From the NCBI GenBank assembly GCA_022495995.1, contig JAFEMH010000161.1:186001-250000 (forward strand): 64,000 nucleotides of DNA, read 5' to 3'. Under the pieces are notes generated by a model. The model was not told the origin of the DNA. It worked only from the letters and a program-made list of their open reading frames with translations, and made no database searches. A program made the position numbers and the translations under genes. Positions within the stretch are counted from its first letter, which is position 1; the number at the start of each line of letters is the position of its first letter. Positions 21,963 through 33,330 of this stretch are shown in pieces. The DNA comes from Adenophora triphylla var. japonica. Taxonomy: Eukaryota > Streptophyta > Magnoliopsida > Asterales > Campanulaceae.

Positions 21963-22440
21963 CGACTCACATACAATCAATAATCAACGTTGTCACCACC
22001 CGGCCATCACCGCCACTCCTACCCCTCCCCACCCATTGTCGCCACCAATATCACCATCACCACTACAACCGATGCATCCAGTATCTCGAAAAATTACAAA
22101 ACGATAAATTTGACAAGAAATATGCATGATAACAATTCCAAAGAATAAGGGAAGATAAGTTTGGTGGTTAAAGAATGAGAACCACTGGATATCAAACTGA
22201 AGGACTTCTTGGACAGTGGGGGTATAGTGAAAATGGTAACTGGTCTGGCTTCTGTTATTCAAGAAGACAAACCTTAGTACTAATATTCTGCCATTACTAT
22301 AATTAATGGAGTAGTTAATTTTATTTTTTTTAATGTATAATAAAGTTGGTTTCTTTGTTTGTTTAATCATTGAATATTGAATAAGGCCATGTAGTGGCGA
22401 AGCCGCCTGAGAGGCACCGGGTCACTTGCCCTTTTATTTT
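21963..22440. other. Low-complexity intergenic DNA
   Basis: A CCACC/CATCACC-rich patch (21995-22075) and AT-rich DNA follow the gag-like frame. Nothing else recognised. Confidence 0.4.
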
Positions 22441-22590
22441 TGAGAAATGTCAGTTATCTCTAAATTTTGAAAAATGTCAATAAATATGTTACTTTTATCT
22501 ATTTCCTTATATTTTTGAGAAATGTCATTTATCTCTAAATTTTGAAAAATGTCAATAAATATGTTACTTTTATCTATTTCGACCCCGTAT
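22441..22590. repeat. 75-bp tandem repeat, two units
   Basis: Two nearly identical 75-bp units beginning TGAGAAATGTCA and containing AAAAATGTCAATAAATATG. Confidence 0.9.
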
Positions 22591-23330
22591 TCAAGCTTCG
22601 TTTGTTTTGCGTAACATAACATGCGGAAAATAATTTCCTGTAAAATGTTTTTCGAAAAATGAATTTCCTGTAAAATGTTTTCCGAAAAATGAGATAAACA
22701 TGTTTTCGGCTGTTTGGTAAGGAAAATGTTTTCCGAAAAAAATTTCATGTGTTTAATGAAATATTTTTCAATAAAAACACAATTTGAGATAATTTGAGTG
22801 ATGGTTGTGAGGGGGGCATGGGTGTGGTGGTGAGTAGAGTGGGGTGGGGAGTTGTTAAAAATAATTTTTAAATGATTAATTTTTTTTTTACCCGATGAGG
22901 GGTGGGGGGCAGGGATGGTGGTGGTGAGTGGAGTGGAGTGGAGTGGAGTGGGTGTGGAGTTGTTAAAAATCAATTTTAAATGATTAATTATTTTTTTGAA
23001 CCGACGTGGGGGGGTGATGGTGAGTGGAGTAGGGTGGGGAGTTGTTAAAAATAAATTTTAAATGATCAAAAAAAACTTGACCCGTGGGTGGGAAAACATT
23101 TTTCGAAAAATGTTTTATGTATGAAAAGTTAGGTGTGTGAGAGTGTTACCGTTTTTCGGAAAATATTTTATTTAGGAAAAAATCGTAAGTCATTTTACGA
23201 CGGAAAGGGGGAAAACTTTTTTCCCATTTTTCAGTGTTTGGTTTCCCATTTTTCGATGCTTACCAAACATCGAAAAATGTGGAAAACGTTTTCCGAAAAG
23301 CATTTTACGACAAATAAACGGAGCCTTAAT
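22591..23330. mobile_element. Harbinger-like foldback element
   Basis: Outer ends GCTTCGTTTGTTTTGCG (22594) and CGACAAATAAACGGAGCC (about 23327) are inverted relatives of the TTA-flanked MITE at 50333-50520. Arms are full of GGAAAATGTTTTCCG-like palindromes. The centre carries three degenerate units of GGGGAGTTGTTAAAAATAA...ATGATTAAT with GGTGGTGAGTGGAG runs. Confidence 0.6.
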
Positions 23331-24177
23331 TTAGGTAAAATTTGTACTATAATCTCATTTTGACACTCTTTTATTCCAAATTTTTATATGATAAGTATAA
23401 AAAAAATTTCAATTTTTTTTTACCCTTTTACAAATATTTATGGATTCCCCACTGAGACCATGTATTTATGTCGGTAGAAAAGTTTATGAGATAATAAGAT
23501 TACAGAGTGAAAAGTATTGATTTATTTGTGTTGACTTTGTAGTTCACTGTGACCGCTAGGTCATCCCTAAATAAGAAAATTGTCATATTTTTTTTTTTTT
23601 ATATCCAGGTTCCAGTTTTGCCGGACTAATCCTGGACCACCAGGTACCTGTCCCTCAGTATGCTGATGGAGGTAAATCGCGGGATGTGCCCTATGCAGCC
23701 AGGGTGGCAGTACCCCTTATACTACAGAGCCCCAAGGGAGCCCTCCTACAAGGCATTTACATCACTCTTACATCACCACCGATTGCTCCATGCTTCCCGC
23801 CGAGGCAATTGCATCACTCTTACAACACACCGCCGCTCCACTGCCTCGCCAAGATTCGAACTCCCCACACTGAAGATACAAGCCCAGCAATGCTGCTTCC
23901 TTAACTGCACGGATGTGCCCCGGAAGGCTCCAAAGGACCCCTGAAATCCAAGATAGAAATTAAACCACAGAGATACCCTTTGAGAAAAATTGAACCGGTG
24001 ACCTCCCCTTCGGGAGGCCACCAACATACCACTGGTCATATTTTTATTGTGATATAAGCTACTTATAAACAAATAACGCATTCCTAATGAATATTGGCAA
24101 TACCACTACGCGTTCGTCTCAATAACAATGATTATAGGGGCTCCGTGCTAAATTAAATGTAAGACCCTTAATGTATA
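23331..24177. other. AT-rich DNA and a SINE-like block
   Basis: About 23600-24020 is a GC-richer dispersed-repeat block whose left edge is the inverted form of the tail seen at 60600-60640. It contains tRNA box-B-like strings (GATTCGAACTCC, TTGAACCGGTGACC). I could not define its ends. The rest is AT-rich without genes. Confidence 0.35.
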
Positions 24178-24465
24178 CTCCCTCCGTCCCGACCAAAAAG
24201 TTTCAAAATGAGTTTGGCTCGTAAATTAAGGAAAGTGATGTAAGAAAGAGAAAAAGTTTAAATATTGTGAGTATGAAAAATTAAATAGAAGAGAGAATGA
24301 GTGGAAGGAATAGTTAGGAGAGAAAATGTTGTGAGTGTAAAAGTAAAATAGGAGAGAGAACGAGTGGGTGGGATAGTAATAAAAACTTTCCTTTTTTGGG
24401 TTGAGACATTTTAAATGGGCCGTCCAAAATAAAAAATTGAGACATTTGGAGCGGGACGGAGGGAG
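24178..24465. mobile_element. Stowaway-like MITE
   Basis: 288 bp between TA sites. Starts CTCCCTCCGTCCCGACC and ends GCGGGACGGAGGGAG. Confidence 0.9.
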
Positions 24466-24784
24466 TATATATATAATGAAAATGATTCAACCAAACTAGC
24501 AACAATACTTGCCATGGTATCACATCAAAATTTATATATTTAGTACTAGCATCTTTGGGCTAGGTTTAAGGAATAGAGGAAAATATGAGGCCCCATAAAA
24601 TTATGAGTCATGTGCAATTGGGCTCCTCGCACATCCTCAAAATCGGGCCTGACAACTACAACAAGACGGAGGGAACAAATATAACTATGAATATGCATGA
24701 TTATAAATTGAAAATTCTTGATGTTATTTCTCAACTACTAGATATATCAAGTGTTGCGTTTTTTTCTGATCCACCTTTAAATAA

Positions 24785-25119
24785 GGCTCCGTTTGTTTGG
24801 GGGAAAATATTTTTCGAAAAATATTTTTTCTATTTTTTGGTGTTTAGTAAACACTGGAAAATGAAGTCAACGAAAAACATATGAAAAATGAGCTTGATTT
24901 CTAAGGAAAATGACTTCCTTACCTCTACCTAAGGAAGTTGTTTTCCGGAAAACATTTTCCTCATTTTTCTTTGTTTGTATTGATTTTACCTTTAGATAGT
25001 TACTTTAATGAAACTACCAAACATCGGAAAATGTTTTCCGGAAAACATTTTCATTTTTCGAAAAATATTTTTCAAGAAATCATTTTTCGAGAGTTATTTT
25101 CCGTGAAACAAAGGGAGCC
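24785..25119. mobile_element. Harbinger-like MITE
   Basis: Ends GGCTCCGTTTGTTTGGGG and AAACAAAGGGAGCC, with inner GGAAAATGTTTTCCGGAAAA palindromes. Same family as 50333-50520. Confidence 0.65.
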
Positions 25120-25498
25120 CAAGTGTCATGTTTATAAATAAAGAAATTAATTTAATATCAGGGAGTAAATATTACTAGCAAAATACATGAATATAAACTG
25201 AAAAGTCTTGATGGGGATTCCTCAACTATACTACAGGTCAGCAAATCAATAATCCACCTAATTGTAGTATAAAATTACAAATTATCTAATTCAATTGACT
25301 AATTTGGTTTATTAATTTGAAGGAAAGTTAGAAACTTTCCCAGAAATGTCCAAAATGCAAAAATCCTATTAATAACTTTCTAAAACTTGACCTTATCTCC
25401 CTAAAGTCTTTCTTTAACCAATTGATAAATCTAGATATAAACCTAACATGTTGCAGTATGTACATTCAAACTTTCTGGTTGTTCAAATTTCCCAAACA
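25120..25498. other. Upstream region of the ELC gene
   Basis: AT-rich with no clear TATA box. I see no other gene. Confidence 0.4.
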
Positions 25499-26503
25499 AT
25501 GGTATCAAATCCCTCGGTCCAATTCGTCGATACCGCTTTATTTAGCACTACCCCTTTCGAGCTTTCTTACTCGAATCGTGACCAGAAATGGCTAATACGA
25601 CAACAACTTATACAACTTGTTCAAGAATTTCCCACCCTTCATCCATCTATGGACATCTTTACTCACGACGATGGCACCACGGTCTACCTTCTCAATGCAA
25701 ATGGTACCCTTCATGTTTCCCACTCCTCGCCTCCGATCCCAATTCAAATTTGGCTCCATGAAAATTTCCCACTTGTAGGCCCCATGGTACACATCTCATC
25801 AAATTACCCTGACTATCCAATTCCTCATGACTATCCATTTGTTGATTCTTCTGGTGCAGTTGTATCCCCATATCTGATCATGTGGGACCACTCACGATGC
25901 AACTTATCTAGCCTTGTTCATAACTTGATCAAGTTATTTTCTCATAACCACCCTTTTTATAGCACTAAACAATCTAGTTCAACTCATCCTTCTCTAGTTT
26001 CAAAATTAGAGGCCATGGACCGCCTTACTTGCACGCTTCACTATGATATGACGGCCTCAATGCAAAACACTGCAGATGAAATAGAAGACTTATCGGTCCT
26101 TCAAGCTGAAATGGTCAACCGAGTTGACATGACAACGAGCATAATCATCGGACTAGAGCACGAGAGAACAAATCTAAAGGAAAGAGTGAGTGAATTAACC
26201 GAGCACGCTGATGTGTTGATGAATTGGCTAAGAGTTCATGATAGAAGTTGTAATGATATTATCATGTTAAAGGATGAAATTGAAGATATATTTGAAGTTG
26301 AGGGTAAGGATTCAAAATTGTTTTTGGATGGAAATGCAGAAGATTTGGCTATAGAAGATTTGATTGATGCATTGGATAAAGCTGTTGGAAAAGGAGTATT
26401 GACATTTGAAGTGTATATAAGACAAGTGAGGAACTTAGCCAGGGAGCAATTTTTTGTCAGGAATAAGCTTGTGAAGTTAAAATGCAACCAGGTCCTCTGT
26501 TAA
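25499..26503 (+). CDS. ELC/VPS23 (TSG101-like) ESCRT-I subunit
   Basis: Single-exon gene of 334 aa. An ATG 51 bp upstream (25448) is in frame, but MVSNPS at 25499 aligns with the usual N-terminus. Residues about 25-155 form the UEV domain: KWLIRQQLIQLVQEFPTL, FTHDDGT, then IQIWLHENFP and a PYLIMWDHSRCNLSSLV stretch; as in the family, no catalytic Cys is evident. Residues about 165-250 are predicted coiled coil. Residues 282-325 are the steadiness box (LAIEDLIDALDKAVGKGV, VYIRQVRNLAREQFF). ESCRT-I recognises ubiquitinated cargo at endosomes; ELC also affects cytokinesis in Arabidopsis. It is shorter than Arabidopsis ELC: the Pro-rich linker is nearly gone and the last dozen or so residues are replaced by NQVLC. 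An A-run lies about 100 bp after the stop. Confidence 0.88.
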   Translation: MVSNPSVQFVDTALFSTTPFELSYSNRDQKWLIRQQLIQLVQEFPTLHPSMDIFTHDDGTTVYLLNANGTLHVSHSSPPIPIQIWLHENFPLVGPMVHISSNYPDYPIPHDYPFVDSSGAVVSPYLIMWDHSRCNLSSLVHNLIKLFSHNHPFYSTKQSSSTHPSLVSKLEAMDRLTCTLHYDMTASMQNTADEIEDLSVLQAEMVNRVDMTTSIIIGLEHERTNLKERVSELTEHADVLMNWLRVHDRSCNDIIMLKDEIEDIFEVEGKDSKLFLDGNAEDLAIEDLIDALDKAVGKGVLTFEVYIRQVRNLAREQFFVRNKLVKLKCNQVLC

Positions 26504-26740
26504 CTTTTAAACGATTTCCTGATTATGTTAAATTACAGTTAAATTAAAGTTGGAGTGCAGTTGCTCTTATAGTATATTGTAATGTTTCCATTAACAGAAA
26601 AAAAAAAAAAAAAAGTAAACAAAAAAAGTAGGAAGTATTTTGGGACAAAGGGAGTATGCTAAAGCAGGAAAAAGAAAGCAAATTACAAACTGATTAAGGA
26701 ATCACGGTTAACTTATGGTTATGTTCTTTATTTCTTGTCT
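26504..26740. other. 3' flank of the ELC gene
   Basis: Contains an 18-nt A-run at about 26600 and one end of a Stowaway-like MITE (TTTTGGGACAAAGGGAGTA, 26638-26656). No gene. Confidence 0.5.
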
Positions 26741-27370
26741 AGCAGAAACTAATCGAGCTCCGTTTGATCTCCCAGAAGCAGAAGCTATATACGCCGGATG
26801 CGATCCTTAATAGTTGAACGAAAATTTATTCATTAGTCAAGCTGAAGTCAACAAGGGTACTAGCCTGAAGAGATTCCAACTTCGAGCTCGAGGATGTAGT
26901 TATCCGATAAAAAGACCGACTTGCCATATAACTTTGCAATGAAAGATAGATCCTTAAATAGCCTTTCTGACTCGGCCTGGCCCGGTCGCCCTTTGAATCT
27001 TCAGTAGGGCCTTTAGCACCTTCCCGGAGAACATCATTGAACGGGTAGATCAGATTGATTGACTATCTTTGTGAGACTGCTTATTCCGATTCACTCCAAA
27101 CTTTCCCGCTATCTTGTTGTCCGCGAAGCCTCAAACTTCAATTGGGCTAAACTAGAAGCACATTGGTTGCCTTCTGTGACTTTTTTGAATTGTTTTGAGC
27201 ATCCCCAACAAAGCGGATGCGGTTTGAGAGCGGGAAAAATGGCTTTTGTTTACAATCATTCGTAGAATGAATCAAAAAATTCTGATCATACATTTCGAAG
27301 AATTAACCTTTCTTCACTTGGGATCATATTGAAGGTTTTTGGACTCCTCCTGCCAAATCCAGTACACGTA
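26741..27370 (+). other. Organellar DNA insertion (nad1 and rpl22 fragments)
   Basis: 26743-26797 encodes [15 protein letters not shown], the signature of mitochondrial NAD1, then diverges. 26817-26950 encodes a piece ending [20 protein letters not shown] and [15 protein letters not shown] before a stop, a plastid ribosomal protein L22 (rpl22) C-terminal region. The rest to about 27370 is balanced-GC, non-repetitive DNA unlike its AT-rich surroundings and resembles mitochondrial spacer. A single transfer from a mitochondrial genome that already contained plastid DNA would explain both. Neither fragment is functional. Confidence 0.7.
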
Positions 27371-27454
27371 ATGTAAATTGATGAAAATTCAATAACCAAA
27401 GTGTAAGTACCCCGTCCTGGAAACCATCAACCTACAATCTCTCTCTCACCTAGC

Positions 27455-29276
27455 CTAACCAGATGGTCGTGAAGACGAAGACCCACCCCCATGCCTTTTC
27501 CGGGGAGGGCTGCTGCGGCATGTAGAAGATGCGAGCCTGAGCTTGGCAAGGTCCTTATGCAACTTCTTAATAACGCCCCGCAAGCCAATGTTCTGCCTCA
27601 CCACCTCCTCATAAGCCCCAATAGAAACCTGTACGTAAAAAAAAGGTATGCCAGCCAAAGAACCAAAAGGGACAAAATGGAAGAAACAACGCAACAGAAA
27701 TGAAATCTATACCGATGTAGCACTCGGGGGAACCCGGTATCGATCAGGGAGCTCCTCCGGCACATCAATCACACCTGTTCTGATCTCAAAATCCTGATCA
27801 ACATATGTATAAGTCCGATTCTCAATAACTGGATTGTAGATGCTGCTAGCACAAGGTGGAGGAGTTCTAGGAGCCTCCTTCAATTCTGCCTGCTCATCCA
27901 CCTGTTCACCCTGATCCTGATCTCGCGAACCACCAAAGCCCTGTGAAGTGAAATCATCATGAACCTCGCCCATGTCAATAAGGTCCATGGCATCAATCCC
28001 ATTTAACAGGTGATCCCTACCCTCTAGTTTATCTGGAGACAACATGTGGTGGGGCGGATCATGTGGGACCCAAGACATCCCATGGGCATTGTGCTGCCTA
28101 AATACTCTCTCCCCCAAGTACAAAGCATCACCGCTCAGACCTATCAGCAACCTCCGCTGTGCCGTAGCTTTAAGGGCATCCCTCATCACGTCATTCACAA
28201 TGTCATTCCAAGGGAAGACGTGATACTCAGTGCGGAACTCTCCACCTAGGATAGTCTTCAGCTGAGAGTACTCAAAAACCATCCGGGTCCTCTTTGAAGG
28301 TCTCCTTCGCGCATCAGATGCCCAGCGAAGCATGGCTGGGAAGGTGTTGCTAGGGAGAGTGGTGGTGAAATTGCAGAGACCAAGCACCTCAAAAGCCCAT
28401 GCCTGAGGACAAGGCAGCATAAAACATACTCCCTCCATCCCAAAATGAATGACCAAAAAAGTTTCAAATTTAAATTTGCTCTTGATTAGGAGTAAACTTG
28501 AAGATTGTTTGGTCATTCATTTTGGGACATAGGTAGTAATAATAAACCAGGAGAATGCTAAAACTTGAGGGAGAAAAAGGGAAAGGGTGTACCTCTAACA
28601 CAAACCCAAAGCAGTCAAAGGAGCTTGCCGAGTTCCTGCAACAGTGATCTAAAGCCCGGTACAACTCTGCCAAACCAGCTGCACCCCAAGCATAGTCACC
28701 CACAACGGAAAGGTCCTCAAGTGCTCCAAGAAGCGGGATCATCGCATTGGTCCCACCGTTGGCAAAGATTGTCTGAGATAACCCGTACCAAAGAAAGGCT
28801 CGAGCCACCTGCTCATTAGTAGCTTCACCTTGGCGATGTCTATCCAACAAATCATCAAATCGCTTACGAAGACGGCCAACCCGAACACCATACCCCTGCA
28901 GTATGTCGTAGATATGAAAGCCCAGCAGCCCATGCTGCCTATCCATGTCACCAATCAAGGTATTATCACAACACAAGGGTTTTCCCGCAATCCTCAAACC
29001 TGTCAACGCCGTAAAGTCTCCAGGAGTCACTGTCAGCTCTCCCCAGCTGAAATGGAATGAATGAGTAGTATCCCACCAATACTCTCTCAAAGCCTGAATA
29101 ATGGCCCCGCTCCTGGCCCCGCTCCTCTGCAACGAGTCATGACCACTCAGTCCATCAAAGAAGATGTTCAAGCCGGTACGGGTCACTAAATCCTTAGGCA
29201 CTGTAGGCAAGCTGGTCCACGCAGTGTAGGCCAATTTGCTTGATCCGCGAGAACAATGAATCCTCCCAACCGGAAA
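27455..29276 (-). CDS. Plant mobile domain exons of the fusion, copy 2
   Basis: These three exons alone support a PMD protein: 29276-28593, 28402-27713 and 27628-27455. The donor after FGFVLE reads GAG|GTACAC and the acceptor CCTCAG|GCATGG joins to AWAFEVLGL. The last junction is TCG|GTATAG to GTACAG|GTTTCT. Conserved PMD features include the FHFSWGELTVTPGDF block and the later MLRWASDARRR and FEYSQLKTIL stretches. The reading frame has a stop (TAG) directly before exon 2, which coincides with the proposed acceptor AG, so no start codon is available locally and an upstream exon is needed. A conventional annotation might stop here and call a partial PMD or 'phosphatase 7 long form'-like gene. 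Confidence 0.85.
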
Positions 29277-32200
29277 CTATATCAAGTCGCATAAAATAAA
29301 TAAATAAAGTCCTCCGCAATAGTTGAAAACAACTTAAACATAACCTAGCAGTTAAACTAGTACTCTATCCCAAAATGAGTGTCCCAACAAAATCAAATTT
29401 GCTCTTAAGTATATGATATTAATGATCCACGAATGCTCCAATAGCACAGTTAACTATATTATGGTGCATTGTATGAATGAAAGAATTAACCTTGTGTCTA
29501 CGTTAGAGAAAATAAAGCACGATAGATACTATCAGTCACGAGGGTACAGAATACCACATGCAGACTCCATAGTCATCAATGCATGCAGTTGACATAAACC
29601 CAGTAAGCACAATCGCCAAAGCTTAAATTTCATTGAGCAGTAGGCTGATTAAAGTTAAGATAAAAGTGTAGCACTTAAAAATTTCGAAAGACACTTGACC
29701 AATTGTAACAAAATGTAACCATCAGTTAGTGTTAGACAAAATCTTATAATAAGCACAAAATAAGTAAAGAATTACAATATATATATTGAAATACACATTA
29801 CAACAAAAAATTAAACGAGGAGAAACCGTAGGAACAATATATATATTGAAATACACATTACAACAAAAAATTAAACGAGGAGAAACCGTAGGAGAAAAAT
29901 CGTTTGATGATCTTCTTGATGTTATCCGAGTCGTGCGTGACACACTCTCCTAAAGACAAATTCGCCCCCTCACCGAGTTGTGCTTGAGATTGAACGGGAC
30001 GATTGCCTCCCAGGATGAAACGGATTGACCGGACGGTGGCTGCACAATAGTACCTCCGGCGAACTTAAGTTAGATGCTGGGACAATATCACCACTGATGT
30101 AATGCAAGAGGCCAAAGAAAAGACTACTCAATATGCTGCTAAATGGAGTGTTGAGATTATGGAAATCAGTGTGTCTTGTGTTTGTTGTTCTTCCCTTTGT
30201 ATAGTAGCCAAGGAAATCAAAACTGCTAGAAAATTAAAATCCTTTTTAATTTCCTTAATCACTGTATTTATTGCGGCGATTACCGAGTACATTGAAATCA
30301 TCGGTGGCGGCTCTTGGTGCCCAGTCTTTGCCCGGTGCCAGCAGCTGCGGTCCTCGGGCGCTGGCTGGTGGTGCCCGCGATCTTGGTCCTCGGAGCAGCT
30401 GGCTGGTGTCCGAGCTCTGTGGTGTCCACGCAGCTTTGGTGTCCGATTCTGATAGGTCGAGTTAAAAGAATGTAGAAAGTGGGCTAGCGCGAGTAGGCCA
30501 CTTTGGAGCTATATTGCCTCTATGCTCCACAATCTTACTCCCTACTAAAGTGTAGGAGTATATACACTGATATCATTTTACATTCCTTTCCAATGTGGGA
30601 TAACCACATTTCCCACTTTCAACCCATTTACTTTGAGCCTTAATATCTCATTCATCCCTCAACCATTTTGGACAAATGAGTATATGATTTCAACGTTCTC
30701 ATGGAGTAGAACACAACCCAACAATCAATTTGGTCATTTAACAAATAACTCATTTAGGAAATAATACATTATTTCCTTCAAACACACATATTTTTCCAAC
30801 AATCCCCCACATGAAGGAAATAATGAGGAAATGGTGATAAAGTCCGGCAGACGAAAACTTGCATACGAAGATGTGGGAATGCCCATTGAATCTTCGCTCG
30901 TACAAGCATATTTACTCTGCTCGCAAATTGATAGACGCCTTGATGTCCTTGAATCGTTATGTTTTTGTGTAGCCAGGTCGTATGCTTGACACAAGTAACG
31001 TCTAACATACTTCAATTCTCATAGCTATGTTCAATCGCGGCCACTGAACATACGCACAGTTGCGAGAGGGTCTAAGAATTGAGCATCAACACAATTCTCC
31101 TCGAAGTGGCCCCACTTCTCTCTCACATAGGTGATTTCTTAAAGGTAACCCGTATTACCCCGCTCGAATTTTCGACGCGTAAGAATCGTTAAAAGACATA
31201 GGCTTATCCTTGTCCTTTCGGGATGTCACCAATAGGAATAGACTTAGGGTTAATTCCCTCACAGTGACGCTACAAGTCTTTTAACAGTCAGGTGGTCCCA
31301 TTGAATCTAGTTCTTGGGATCTCCAGTCATCTAGATTGGATTTTCCGCTGTGTTTAACTTTTAAGAGGCTTAAGTCTCATTTCCCTCCGAATTTACAACT
31401 AACTCTCAATTTAACCCTTTGGTTAACGGATCCGTTTATCATTTGACCTCACATAGTCAAATTAATTGAAAGTAGTTCTCTAATGGTATTATGTCTTAGA
31501 CATATATGTCTAGACTACCATTACACATATTGCTATATGTCTTTTCAATCATAAATTGACTTTAGCAATATACCATCTTGCTAATACAAGCTTTATCCAT
31601 TTAATAAGTGTTAACTCAAATTCATTTAAATCCTAGCTTTTCCATATTGATCATTTCAAAAATTCCAAGAATATCCATCTAATGACTTGTTCAACAATGA
31701 GTCCATTAGTTTTTCTTGAATTTGAATCAACAGATCAAATTGACTAGAATTTTCCTTAGTTAACATATTGTTTTTGGATTTAATTAACAAAGAGATGTAG
31801 TCACTCTTGTTTAAATCCACACAATCAAACCTTTGATGTCCTCTTTGTACTTGTCTCAAGTCATACAATGACTTTAGCCCTTTTGACACCATTGCAAGTA
31901 CAATAACATTACATACTTCTAAAGTAGAAAATAGAAAACAAAGGGAAATCAAATAGTGAAAATGGCAGTATAGTCTAACAAAGCTCTTATAACTTGCAAC
32001 AAGTACTCATGGTCTCCTGCTAGTTATGAATCACAGTTAACATAAATCCAGTTTGCACAGTGTAAATTTGATGAAAAATCCATTACCAAAGGTCAAATCC
32101 CAACGCAATCACAGCATCTAATGTATTTACAGATGTCAAAACTGCAACACGCTTGGCCATTCAGAAACAAAATGTAACCATTTGTATGTATCAAGCAACA

Positions 32201-33330
32201 GTACATATTAAGGAGAAAGTTATAAAAAGAATCCTTCAAAAATTAAATCCATTGCTTAAATTTCTAACTTTTTGTCTCATCTCAACAGATGCACCCAAGT
32301 GCACTTAGATAATAATGTAATACACACCAGTACCTCCAGCTTATTCATTGCAAACAACTTGTTCAACGGAGTTATTCCCAACCAACTCTACTTTAGTAGT
32401 TTCAACATCATGGCTAGAGCAATCAATTTAATTTACATTCTTCTAAAGGAGAAATAGAAAAAAACAACTCAAATTGGATCAAGTTGTGTAAACTGATAAA
32501 TATGATCTAACATACTCCCTCTGTCCCAACATGAATGTCCAAAAAAATCTCAAATTTGCTCTTGATCAAGAACAAATTTGATATTTTTTTTGACATTCAT
32601 TTTGGGACGGATGGAGTAACTATTATAACTTGTCAGGGGAGTCGCTAGTTATGGCAGAGTTAGATCAATCAAGCTGACACACACCAACCAAGCTATGGCA
32701 CCTAATGCTAAGGCTTTTATATCCCTTTACTTTCCAAGTACTTTTAGTAATACTCCTTTTAAGAAAAGTGGGATCATTTGGGACTTCCATTTCAAAGGCA
32801 TTATTAAATGTGAACACTTCGTTATCTGGCTATTCTCGTAGTCACTTCATAAAAAGGGAATATGGGGATTACTCAAGCAAGATCTTTCTAATGTCTACAG
32901 TGTTTGAAAAGAAGGTCCAGACTACCAAGTCTTCATAGAGTCAACCACAAATTCTGCCAGAAATGTTTAAGGGTCTCATTTGCTTATGGAATACCAATGT
33001 TTAGACATTTATTTTTATTTTGGGATGGAGGGAGTACATGCTAAGCATAGTTAAAGTTGGTCATGGAACAAGAAATATGCTTAAAATTTAGCTAACAAAC
33101 ATCTGTCTAAACATTTTACCCGGGGAACGAATCCATTCAAAACACATGTCAAAACAAGTACAAACATAATTCAAGGGGTCAAGGAGCAAATCTATTACCT
33201 GGAGTCCGGCTCGAGAAGACCTGGAAACTGGCCTCTTCTTATCCTTATCCTTATCCTTGTTAGCAGAAGCTGCTGCTGCAGCCGCAGTAGTCTTTGCAGC
33301 TAAAAGCCCCTTGCCTCCCTTTCCTGCCAT
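27455..33330 (-). CDS. H2A.Z-tail::plant mobile domain fusion gene, intact copy
   Basis: Four exons on the minus strand: 33330-33199 (44 codons), 29276-28593 (228), 28402-27713 (230) and 27628-27455 (57 plus stop). All junctions are phase 0 with GT-AG ends, giving about 559 aa. Exon 1 encodes an H2A.Z N-terminal tail. Exon 2 begins FPVGRIH, the start of the H2A.Z fold, then switches to plant mobile domain (PMD, MAIN-like) sequence, seen in WWDTTHSFHFSWGELTV at about residues 111-127 and LTGLRIAGKPL soon after. Exon 3 carries the rest of the PMD and an acidic, Gln-rich tail; exon 4 ends basic and Ser/Gly-rich (SPPRKRHGGGSSSS). PMD proteins such as MAIN and MAIL1 are nuclear and linked to transposon silencing; others travel with transposons. 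Intron 1 (3.9 kb) holds a copia-type LTR and MITEs, and intron 2 a Stowaway MITE. The exon model is inferred; transcription is untested. Confidence 0.7.
28429..28536. mobile_element. Stowaway MITE in PMD intron, copy 2
   Basis: Counterpart of 865-972, with TA flanks. Both copies carry it, so it inserted before the segmental duplication. Confidence 0.85.
29774..29893. repeat. Exact 60-bp tandem repeat, copy 2
   Basis: Same two-unit repeat as 2208-2327, unchanged after the duplication. Confidence 0.95.
30149..30801 (-). mobile_element. Copia-type LTR, copy 2
   Basis: Counterpart of 2584-3231 with the same ends and purine tract. The GC-rich segment 30296-30455 differs strongly from copy 1, although both flanks are almost identical. 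Confidence 0.55.
32515..32616. mobile_element. Stowaway MITE, copy 2
   Basis: Counterpart of 4947-5048, with TA flanks. Confidence 0.9.
33199..33330 (-). CDS. H2A.Z-type first coding exon, copy 2
   Basis: 44 codons from ATG at 33330 to the donor CAG|GTAATA at 33199/33198. It starts MAGKGGKGLLAAKTT, continues with an Ala run, KDKDKDKK and ends SRSSRAGLQ. This is the N-terminal tail of plant H2A.Z, and the intron falls where plant H2A.Z genes place it, directly before FPVGRIH. The ATG lies 8 nt after an acceptor (CAG|GCTCGAAA), so there is a leader intron with its donor near 33606 (CAG|GTACCT). Apart from the FPVGRIH stub at 29276, I find no other H2A.Z fold exon downstream: no HLQLAIRGDEEL-type sequence. 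Confidence 0.9.
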
